Part shown: piece by piece, positions 9,163 to 16,122 of the stretch | Layout of the letters: each line of letters begins with the position of its first letter | Position numbering within the stretch: position 1 is the stretch's first letter | NCBI GenBank assembly: GCA_937922805.1 | Contig: CALAJV010000016.1 | Coordinates: forward strand, 1-64,000 | From: an uncultured Acidimicrobiales bacterium | Lineage (GTDB): Bacteria > Actinomycetota > Acidimicrobiia > Acidimicrobiales > SZUA-35 | Direction of reading: 5' to 3' | Length of the DNA: 64,000 nt | Translations under genes and position numbers: made by a program | The notes under the pieces: generated by a model | The model's database searches: none | What the model was told of the DNA's origin: nothing | The model's input: only the letters and a program-made list of their open reading frames with translations

Positions 9163-9369
9163 CTAACACTGATCCAGCGTTAGTCAAAAAGGTAGTAGTT
9201 GCAAGCGTGTTATCCCTAGGGCGCTGTTGGATTGGCGCCGGAAATGAACTCGATCGGCCCGTCGGCAGTCGTGAACGTGTTTGCTCCGTACCCGGTCGCC
9301 CGTAGAGTTTGCTGAGTTCTGTTCGATCGAGCAAATGATCGAAAGTGAGCGGAAACGAGAGGTCGCATT

Positions 9370-10296
9370 ATGTGTGGCATTGTTGGGTTGTTCTTGAAAA
9401 CCGAAAAGTATCGTTCTGACCTCGGTCGTTTGACCGCGGCCATGCTTCACGAAATGAGAAGTCGGGGGCCAGACAGCGCAGGATTTGCTGTCTATGACCA
9501 AGGAAGCGCAAACAAAACTCGGTTAACGCTGCTCAACAAGGCGACGCAAGACACCTACGACGGTGTTGACAGCGGGAGCGACTGGCGGTCGATGGCGGCC
9601 AGCCTCGAAGGTCACCTGAATGCTGAGGTCGAAGTCCGTCCGCTTGCTGATCATGCTGTTTTGGAAACGTCTGGCGATGGGCGGGCGGCCCGTCAGTGGG
9701 TTATTGACAACGTGGTCGACGTCGATGTCTTGAGCTATGGGCAACAAATCGAATTGTTCAAGTCGGTAGGGGATCCCGACTTGGTAGCCGACCGCTACGA
9801 CCTTGCCGGTCGGTCGGGAACCCATGCTATTGCTCACACTCGAATGGCCACGGAGTCGGCGATAACTACGAGCGGTTCCCACCCGTTCGTCACCGGTTCC
9901 GATACCTGCTTGGTTCACAACGGGTCGTTGTCTAACCACAATCAATTACGCCGAGGCCTGGAGCGTAACGGAGAGTCGTTCCAAACCGAGAACGATTCCG
10001 AAGTAGCAGCTGGATACTTGTCGTGGCGGCTCCGCAACGGCGACACCATTGACGCCGCACTTGAGCAAGCCCTACTCGACCTCGATGGGTTCTACACGTT
10101 TGCCATTGGGATCAAAGATGGGTTCGCCATCTTGCGAGACCCGATCGCTTGCAAACCGGCTGTAGTGGCCGAGACTGATGATTGGGTCGCAATGTCATCT
10201 GAATATCGTGCTATCGCCCAACTACCCGATGTCGAGCATTCATCGTTGTTCGAGCCTGAGCCGGGAAAAGTCTACACATGGAGCCTCACGTCATGA
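9370..10296 (+). CDS. Class II glutamine amidotransferase, MgsA/GlxB-like subunit
   Basis: A 308-residue Ntn-type glutaminase beginning MCGIVGLF, so Cys2 becomes the N-terminal nucleophile. RSRGPDSAGFAVYD and the later HTRMATESAI and VHNGSLSNH segments match the class II glutaminase pocket. There is no synthase domain. This is a free-standing subunit of about 300 residues, as in MgsA of N-methylglutamate synthase and GlxB. It releases ammonia or an amine from an amide donor. An AGAGGT ribosome site precedes the ATG. It overlaps the next gene by ATGA. Confidence 0.88.
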   Translation: MCGIVGLFLKTEKYRSDLGRLTAAMLHEMRSRGPDSAGFAVYDQGSANKTRLTLLNKATQDTYDGVDSGSDWRSMAASLEGHLNAEVEVRPLADHAVLETSGDGRAARQWVIDNVVDVDVLSYGQQIELFKSVGDPDLVADRYDLAGRSGTHAIAHTRMATESAITTSGSHPFVTGSDTCLVHNGSLSNHNQLRRGLERNGESFQTENDSEVAAGYLSWRLRNGDTIDAALEQALLDLDGFYTFAIGIKDGFAILRDPIACKPAVVAETDDWVAMSSEYRAIAQLPDVEHSSLFEPEPGKVYTWSLTS

Positions 10297-10991
10297 GCAC
10301 TATCGATCTGGCCGAAACTACCCTTCGAGAGTTGAACAGGACCCTTCAATCGGCGTCAACTGGTTCGTTTCGGGTCACGAACCCGCGTGGGGCTCACGCC
10401 GTCGCTGCTGGCCTTAATTCCGACATTGAGGTGGAGATCGACGGGCCGGTCGGTTACTACTGCGCCGGAATGCATCAAGTTGGCTCAGTAACGGTTCGAG
10501 GAAACGCCAGCACTGGCTTAGCCGAGAACATAATGTCGGGCACGGTCCGGATCACCGGCAACGCCACGATGTCAGCCGGAGCGACTGGCCACGGCGGCCT
10601 AGTTGTAGTTGAAGGTAACGCCGGGGCTCGGTGTGGGATCTCGATGAAAGGCGTCGACATAGTCGTCGGAGGCAACGTCGGCCACATGACTGGTTTCATG
10701 GCACAGGCCGGCAACCTCGTCGTTCTTGGTGATGCTGCTGCTGACTTAGGCGATTCAATCTATGAAGCAAACATCTTTGTTCGAGGTGCCATCGAATCAC
10801 TCGGTTCAGACTGCATCGAGAAGGAAATGACCGACGACAACTTTGCTGTCCTTGAACGACTTCTGACTGCTTCAGGTTTGACAGCTCGAACCGATGAATT
10901 TAGGCGATTTGGATCAGCCCGCCAGCTATACAACTTTGCTGTCGACGATATTGACGCCGAGCTAGCTAACAACGGAAAGGCGTCAGTATGA
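10293..10991 (+). CDS. GXGXG-domain protein, MgsB/GlxC-like subunit
   Basis: About 232 residues. It is a single right-handed beta-helix domain with repeated Gly-rich rungs (for example VRGNASTGLAEN, ITGNATMSAGATGHGGLV, VVGGNVGHMTGFM), corresponding to the C-terminal GXGXG domain of glutamate synthase made as a separate protein. I chose the ATG at 10293 because it overlaps the previous stop as ATGA. An ATG five codons earlier is also in frame. The domain is structural and helps channel ammonia or amine between glutaminase and FMN domains. Confidence 0.87.
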   Translation: MSTIDLAETTLRELNRTLQSASTGSFRVTNPRGAHAVAAGLNSDIEVEIDGPVGYYCAGMHQVGSVTVRGNASTGLAENIMSGTVRITGNATMSAGATGHGGLVVVEGNAGARCGISMKGVDIVVGGNVGHMTGFMAQAGNLVVLGDAAADLGDSIYEANIFVRGAIESLGSDCIEKEMTDDNFAVLERLLTASGLTARTDEFRRFGSARQLYNFAVDDIDAELANNGKASV

Positions 10992-12358
10992 GCGATCAGA
11001 ATCAACCGCAACCCGAGACCGGCCCTTCCGCTGCGGCGCAAGTTATTGAGCCGTGGAATTTGCGAGAGTCCTATACTTACGACCGGCGGGCAATTGCTGA
11101 AATTCGTCGGGCGGCAAACACCGGGATCTACCGTATTCGTGGTTGGGGAGCAAAGCGGGAACTCCCGACTCTAGACGACTTGGTTTTCTTGGGAGCCTCG
11201 ATGTCGCGTTATCCGCTCGAAGGCTATCGAGAAGCTTGTGGCACCGATATAACTATCGGCGAAGATCGAGCTGAGAACCCGGTCAAGTTAGACATTCCGA
11301 TCACGATTGCCGGCATGAGTTTCGGCTCGCTGTCGGCAAATGCCAAAGAGGCCCTCGGCCGAGGCGCTAGCGAGATGGGGACATCGACCACAACCGGTGA
11401 CGGTGGCATGACGCCCGAAGAGCGCGGTCACTCGTCGAAGCTTGTGTATCAGTACCTGCCAAGCCGTTATGGGATGAATCCCGACGACCTTCGCAAAGCC
11501 GATGCCATCGAGGTTGTGGTTGGGCAAGGGGCCAAGCCGGGTGGCGGCGGGATGCTCATGGGTCAGAAGATCACTGAACGAGTAGCTCAAATGCGAACCT
11601 TGCCTGAAGGGATTGATCAGCGGTCGGCTTGTCGACACCCCGATTGGACCGGTCCTGACGATCTAGAAATTAAGATCATCGAGCTTCGAGAGATTGTTGG
11701 TCATCGAGTTCCGATCTATATCAAGGTGGGAGCGGCCCGCCCCTATTACGACACAGCGCTATCGGTCAAAGCTGGAGCGGACGCAGTCGTAGTCGACGGA
11801 ATGCAAGGCGGAACTGCGGCAACGCAAGATGTATTTATCGAACATGTTGGTATCCCAACGATCGCAGCGATACCGGAAGCGGTACGGGCGTTGCAGGACC
11901 TTGGCGTTCACCGTCAAGTCAAACTAATAGCCGCGGGTGGCATCCGGTCGGGAGCTGATGTGGCTAAAGCGATCGCGCTCGGAGCCGATGCCGTTTCGAT
12001 CGGCACCGCTGCTCTGATCGCAATTGGCGACAACGATCCCCAATACGAGAGCGAGTACAACAAGCTCGGCACCAAGGCTGGTTTCTGGGAAGATTTCCAA
12101 GCTGGCAACGACCCGGCAGGTATAACGACGCAAGATCCAGCCTTGGCCAGTAGGCTTGACCCGATAATTGGCGGTCGCCGCTTGGCCAACTACTTGAAGG
12201 TGCTCTCCGTAGAGGCTCAGACTTTAGCTAGGGCCTGCGGGAAAAGCCATATTACCAATCTGGAACCGGAAGATCTGGCTGCTCTAACTGTGGAAGCGGC
12301 GGCAATGGCGAAAGTACCGTTAGCCGGCACGGGCTGGATTCCCGGGGCTACTGACTAA
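10988..12358 (+). CDS. FMN-binding glutamate synthase-like subunit, MgsC/GlxD-like
   Basis: The 456-residue protein corresponds to the central and FMN-binding part of glutamate synthase. Evidence includes ITIAGMSFGSLSANAKEAL, GMTPEERGHSSKLVYQ, VGQGAKPGGGGML, HPDWTGPDDL and the barrel end strands LIAAGGIRSGADVAKAIALGA and VSIGTAAL. The ATG overlaps the previous stop as ATGA, so the three subunits are translationally coupled. The MgsABC enzyme moves the methylamino group of a donor to 2-oxoglutarate-derived carbon to make N-methylglutamate. The related GlxBCD proteins have no agreed function. No N-methylglutamate dehydrogenase genes are in the window. Confidence 0.88.
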   Translation: MSDQNQPQPETGPSAAAQVIEPWNLRESYTYDRRAIAEIRRAANTGIYRIRGWGAKRELPTLDDLVFLGASMSRYPLEGYREACGTDITIGEDRAENPVKLDIPITIAGMSFGSLSANAKEALGRGASEMGTSTTTGDGGMTPEERGHSSKLVYQYLPSRYGMNPDDLRKADAIEVVVGQGAKPGGGGMLMGQKITERVAQMRTLPEGIDQRSACRHPDWTGPDDLEIKIIELREIVGHRVPIYIKVGAARPYYDTALSVKAGADAVVVDGMQGGTAATQDVFIEHVGIPTIAAIPEAVRALQDLGVHRQVKLIAAGGIRSGADVAKAIALGADAVSIGTAALIAIGDNDPQYESEYNKLGTKAGFWEDFQAGNDPAGITTQDPALASRLDPIIGGRRLANYLKVLSVEAQTLARACGKSHITNLEPEDLAALTVEAAAMAKVPLAGTGWIPGATD

Positions 12359-12401
12359 CGGCTAGGGGCGGTTCGACTTCGAGGTTGGGTCAACGTTGGC
12401 C

Positions 12402-13181
12402 TTAGCCGGGTCGCTGGGCCGGACCTTCCAAGGCAAAATCGATCCCGAACCAGGTGGCCAGGGTTTCCGTCCAATCTTGGTCGGAAACAGTAGTAGCCGT
12501 TTGGGCACCAGAACGCTCGAACTTCAACTCGTTACCTATAAGACTGACTCGATCAGGTCCGCCGTCCAAGAGCCTGGTCGCAACCGCTCGACGGTGCCAG
12601 TGGAGCGACCGGTCTGCTTGAAGAATACGCGAAATAGTCTCGAACTCGTTGAGTTGGTGGTTGACCCGTTTGAACCGATACTCGGCCTTAGGTGCCCCCT
12701 CGCTCCACCGAGTAAGGGTCGTGCCCTTAGCCCCGGTCATTAGCTCGAACGGTGCAGGTCCGCCGTCTTGAGGACCGGTTCGGTTTAACGCTAGCGGGTG
12801 GGAGAAGCTGTCGCCGAAGCCCACATCGACAAGGTACGGTTCATCTAAGCCCACTTCGAGACAGAGATGATCGATAACATCAGACGGCCCATTAGCCAGT
12901 ACCGCGGCGCCGATCCGATACACCTTGAATCCGATCGCTTCTAGCAGCAAGGCAAAGGCGCCGTTTAACTCGAAGCACCATCCACCTCGGTTATTGTCGA
13001 CTATTTTGGCCAACGAATAGTAGGGGTCGGTCGTGACCGCAACGCCGGCATAGACATCGAGATTTTCGAACGGAACGGTGCTTAGGTGAGCACGCTGTAG
13101 CCCGTCGAGGGTGGCCAAGTCCAAGCCTACCGGGCCGTCGTACCCAATTCGGTCGAGGTATCGTTTGACATCCAAGCGCAC
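12402..13181 (-). CDS. nat: Arylamine N-acetyltransferase (NAT)
   Basis: The 259-residue protein has the full NAT catalytic triad: Cys in NRGGWCFELN (about 70), His in VIDHLCLEV (about 108) and Asp in YLVDVGFGDSF (about 123). The N-terminal YLDRIGYDGP and HLSTVPFENLDVY segments are also typical. NATs move acetyl from acetyl-CoA to arylamines or hydrazines. The GTG start lies two bases after the stop of the upstream TGA-containing AhpD-like gene, so the two are probably one transcript with coupled translation. The 43-bp gap to the convergent mgsC-like gene holds no clear terminator. Confidence 0.92.
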   Translation of the reverse strand: MRLDVKRYLDRIGYDGPVGLDLATLDGLQRAHLSTVPFENLDVYAGVAVTTDPYYSLAKIVDNNRGGWCFELNGAFALLLEAIGFKVYRIGAAVLANGPSDVIDHLCLEVGLDEPYLVDVGFGDSFSHPLALNRTGPQDGGPAPFELMTGAKGTTLTRWSEGAPKAEYRFKRVNHQLNEFETISRILQADRSLHWHRRAVATRLLDGGPDRVSLIGNELKFERSGAQTATTVSDQDWTETLATWFGIDFALEGPAQRPG

Positions 13182-13183
13182 AG

Positions 13184-13735
13184 CTAGCGTTTCCAGAGCT
13201 GGTCAGCGGTCACGCCAAGAGCTCGATTGAATCGGGCCGAGGCATTCTCCCAGGCAATAATCTCTGTCAGTATCACGATTTCCTCGGTTGAGAAATAACT
13301 AGCTAGCCGAGCAAACAGGTCGTCTGTGACTGCGTTTTCCTCGGGAGTCGTGGCTGTCATGGCGTCGGCGTAGTCCAATGCGGTCAGGGTCTTAGGGTCA
13401 AAGAGGCTCCGATCGAAGGTTGGGTTGGCAATCGTCAGAAGTTGAGCTTCGGAAATTCCGCATTCGCTGCCGACCGCAGCGTTAATGTCCGCTCAAAAAA
13501 CGCAACCGATTTTGGTCGCCACCCGCCGGTTTATGACAGCGGTCATACTGGGCTCGATACCGCCTGCTTTGTCTAACGCCGACCACATGGCCCGAACCCC
13601 TCGGAAAACATCTTCGTTGTGAGCGTACAAGAGATGATTGCTGAGAGGGGCGCCATAGGTCGTCCGTTGAGCGTCGAGCACAGCCCGGACCCTCGGACTG
13701 AGTGATTCTTCGGAGACTTCAGGAATTCGTGACAT
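13184..13735 (-). CDS. AhpD/CMD-like selenoprotein with CxxU motif (TGA at 13493-13495 read as Sec)
   Basis: Two open stretches (13496-13735 and 13184-13492) lie in the same frame and are separated only by one TGA. Read through, they form a 183-residue protein of the size of carboxymuconolactone-decarboxylase/AhpD-like proteins. The segment VATKIGCVF-(TGA)-ADINAA aligns with the family redox motif GCxxCxD, so the TGA replaces the second cysteine and gives Cys78-Val-Phe-Sec81. A hairpin with a GGUC loop follows at SECIS distance. I chose the ATG at 13735 because GGAG lies six bases upstream; another ATG is at 13747. The stop is followed after two bases by nat. Such CxxU AhpD-like selenoproteins are known from marine metagenomes. 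The alternative is a nonsense-mutated pseudogene or sequencing error. Confidence 0.75.
13461..13487 (-). promoter_or_regulatory. Candidate bacterial SECIS hairpin
   Basis: Starting 11 nt after the TGA on the minus strand is a perfect 6-bp stem CGCTGC/GCAGCG (13476-13481 with 13465-13470) closed by the 5-nt loop GGTCG. A further 4-bp lower stem CATT/AATG is separated from it by a 2-nt AA bulge on the 5' side. The loop GGUC begins 17 nt after the TGA. In the well-studied E. coli fdhF element, a GGUC apical loop lies about 18 nt after the UGA. Both placement and loop fit recognition by SelB. The element lies wholly inside the coding frame, as bacterial SECIS elements do. Confidence 0.65.
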
Positions 13736-13882
13736 CAGGTTCTCCATAGTTGTGGCTGTGCAGCCTTAGGGTCGCGAATATAGTCGAAACGTAGCCGGTG
13801 GGTCGGTGAGATTGCTGGCGAGTAGATCACATGGATACGTCACATTGTTGGGTCTAGGAAGTTCTGGTGGCACGATCATAGA

Positions 13883-14740
13883 GTGCGTTTACTTACCTGG
13901 AACCTCTGGTGGCAATTTGGTCCGTGGGAGGCCCGACAACCGGCCATAGTTCACGAGGTTGAACGTATCAATCCGGACGTGGTGTTTTGTCAAGAGGTGT
14001 TCTGCGTAGACGGACGAGATCAGGCGGAAGAGATAGCGGCTCAACTCGGCTACCACATGGTCCGCAGTCGAGATAGCGAAGGCAACGCGCACAAGTTCGG
14101 TAACGCAGTTCTATCCCGATGGCCGATAGCGCTGCTCGAAACGTTCGCGTTGCCCGGCCACGATGACGCCCCATCGCACCGAAATGCCGTCGTCGCCAAA
14201 GTGGAGACTCCACGGGGGCCCCAGCTAATGGTCTCGACCCACTTGTCCTGGCAATACAACGCCACCGTGCTGCGTACGGCACAACTCGAATCGGTGGTGA
14301 ACCTGATCTACAAACATCTGCCGTCAGTTGGTTCTGATCTTCCGCCGATTTTGGCCGGCGATCTGAACGCCACACCAGAATCTAATGAAATCCGCAAGCT
14401 AACCGGCATCGACGTACCCTACGGGTACAGCGATCAGGCGTCGAAAATACCAGCCGAGGAGCTCATGGTGTTTACCGACTGCTGGGCCGCGGTTGGTGAT
14501 GGCCCCGGTCATACGTGGAGCCGCGAGAATCCTCATGCCGCTAATGCCCTGTGGCCCCGCCGACGATTGGACTACGTGTTTGTTGGCTGGCCTCGCGCCA
14601 AACCCTACTGCAATCCGATGTCTGCCTGGCTGGCCGGGGTGGACCCGTCGGGACCGAACAAAGGTGCGACAATCGTGGCCTCTGACCACTATGCAGTAGT
14701 TGTTGAGCTCGATGACCGGCAGACTCTTGTAAATGACTGA
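13883..14740 (+). CDS. Endonuclease/exonuclease/phosphatase family hydrolase
   Basis: The 285-residue protein has the EEP signature: LTWNLWW at the start, PDVVFCQEV with the metal-binding Glu, VSTHLSWQ with a catalytic His, LAGDLNATPES, RLDYVFVG and a final ASDHYAVVVEL with the base histidine. There is no signal peptide, so it acts in the cytoplasm. The substrate could be DNA ends, a phosphoester or a phospholipid. It starts with GTG. Its end overlaps the start of the DUF2510 membrane protein by 8 bp. Confidence 0.85.
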   Translation: MRLLTWNLWWQFGPWEARQPAIVHEVERINPDVVFCQEVFCVDGRDQAEEIAAQLGYHMVRSRDSEGNAHKFGNAVLSRWPIALLETFALPGHDDAPSHRNAVVAKVETPRGPQLMVSTHLSWQYNATVLRTAQLESVVNLIYKHLPSVGSDLPPILAGDLNATPESNEIRKLTGIDVPYGYSDQASKIPAEELMVFTDCWAAVGDGPGHTWSRENPHAANALWPRRRLDYVFVGWPRAKPYCNPMSAWLAGVDPSGPNKGATIVASDHYAVVVELDDRQTLVND

Positions 14741-15812
14741 GGAACCTCCCCCATCTGAGACACCAATTCCCGGCTGGTACCAAGACCCATCAGGTGACCC
14801 TGGATACCGCTGGTGGGATGGATCAGACTGGACAGCCAGCGTGGCTCCCCCTGGAAGTCCAGGCGACCCTCCACCGCCAAACGCGGTCAGACCAGCCCAT
14901 AGTCTCGGACTGGTGGGAGAGTGGATGCAAGAGACCATTCGATCTGTCGTTGCCCGGGCTGGTCATTTCCTTCCCATGGTTCTCGTTTTGGCTTTGCCGC
15001 TCGGGCTCGCATCGGCTGTTCCGACCTGGTTCGCCCTACGAGATGTCGTTATGATCTCCGACCCTGAAGCACAGACGTTTGAAGTGCAGAATTTCAGCTG
15101 GTCGGTCGCCATGATGGGCTTGATCGGCATTAACGTTGCGACGATGCTGGCATCGTTTCTACTTAGCGGTGCCGCTAGCCACCACGTCGTCCCAACGTCC
15201 GATGACGAAAAGCAATATCAATGGTCGGTATCGGTCCGTCACGCCATCAGTCGGGCCCCGCGAATCATCGGTTACTCGTTCGCCCGAACGCTAACTTATC
15301 TTGGCCCGACGATCCTTCTCGGCGTTCTTATCGTGACCGTCTCCCCGGCATTTATCCTCGGTTTGTTCATGCTGGCCCCAGTGTTCGCCTTTCTTTGGGT
15401 TCGGCTTTGCTTGGTCGATGTCTCGGCGTCGATTGGTCCCCAGAGCGTGAATCCGTTTAAGGCGAGCTGGGCTATGACCGGGCCGGTCTTTTTCCCGTTG
15501 CTTGGTCGGCTATTACTTCTGCTTCTCATCGGATTCACTGCGCTGTTCATGTTCGTGATTCTTGGTCAACCGTTTATTGCCATCGCCGGAGGCGATTCGG
15601 GAACGGTTGAACCTGTTCAAGACATCGTCAGGTTTGAAGACATACTCGGACCTAGCCTTGCTCTGCTGGCACTCTCGACGTTCTTCAGTACGCTTGGATC
15701 CGGTTTCCGAGACATCATCTTCGCCGCCGGAGGTACCAAGTTGTATCAGCGGCTCAACGGAACGGTTGACGAAGCAATAACGGATGTTGCCGAGAAGGTA
15801 GCAGCGACCTAA
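14733..15812 (+). CDS. DUF2510-domain multi-pass membrane protein
   Basis: In this 359-residue protein the first 35 residues match the DUF2510 motif (PGWYQDPSGDPGYRWWDGSDWT), a small Trp-rich module common in actinobacterial membrane proteins. After a Pro-rich linker come about six hydrophobic segments (roughly 78-103, 128-148, 180-200, 203-225, 250-278 and 305-325). No transporter or enzyme motif was recognised. The ATG lies inside the end of the upstream EEP hydrolase gene, so the two are probably co-expressed. Confidence 0.75.
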   Translation: MTEEPPPSETPIPGWYQDPSGDPGYRWWDGSDWTASVAPPGSPGDPPPPNAVRPAHSLGLVGEWMQETIRSVVARAGHFLPMVLVLALPLGLASAVPTWFALRDVVMISDPEAQTFEVQNFSWSVAMMGLIGINVATMLASFLLSGAASHHVVPTSDDEKQYQWSVSVRHAISRAPRIIGYSFARTLTYLGPTILLGVLIVTVSPAFILGLFMLAPVFAFLWVRLCLVDVSASIGPQSVNPFKASWAMTGPVFFPLLGRLLLLLLIGFTALFMFVILGQPFIAIAGGDSGTVEPVQDIVRFEDILGPSLALLALSTFFSTLGSGFRDIIFAAGGTKLYQRLNGTVDEAITDVAEKVAAT

Positions 15813-15873
15813 CCCTGAGGTAGCAGATCACGGCTGCATGTTGGCCAAGCGGAGCTGGCCAAGTCTGACGCTG

Positions 15874-16044
15874 CTAGCAGTCTGGTTTGGTGATGTTGCC
15901 GTCGACCTTGGAGGCCACGTTGTCTACCGCAGTGCCAGGGTCGACAGGGTCCAGATCCGAGGGCAAGGTAAAGCAGCCCTTCACATCGAACTCGATTTCG
16001 GAGGTATCTTCCTTCCAAAACATCAGTTTGTCTAGCAATCCCAT
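15874..16044 (-). CDS. Small hypothetical protein
   Basis: A 56-residue candidate starting MGLLDKLMFWKED, with an acidic body and two cysteines. The frame is open further upstream to 16116, but the ATG at 16044 gives the more natural small-protein N-terminus. It lies directly downstream of parE on the same strand. No family was recognised, and the ribosome site is weak. It could be spurious. Confidence 0.4.
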   Translation of the reverse strand: MGLLDKLMFWKEDTSEIEFDVKGCFTLPSDLDPVDPGTAVDNVASKVDGNITKPDC

Positions 16045-16122
16045 TGTCTCAGTTTGCCACGTCATGGGCCCAATACCCCTACCCGGCAATTGATAGGCCG
16101 TGCATTGGCTACGCACCCGTTG

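Noticed and set aside
9370-12358. Standard glutamate synthase (GltB) split by frameshifts
   Set aside because: The three genes overlap by neat ATGA junctions, each matches a separate subunit in length, and the sequence of domains is that of MgsABC/GlxBCD.
12396-12743. 115-residue plus-strand frame after the mgsC-like gene
   Set aside because: It is the complement of the nat gene, which has a complete catalytic triad.
13184-13747. Two separate short genes, or a simple pseudogene
   Set aside because: The two halves are in one frame, together match one full-length family, and the stop lies on the redox Cys with a SECIS-like hairpin. A point nonsense mutation remains possible but is less likely.
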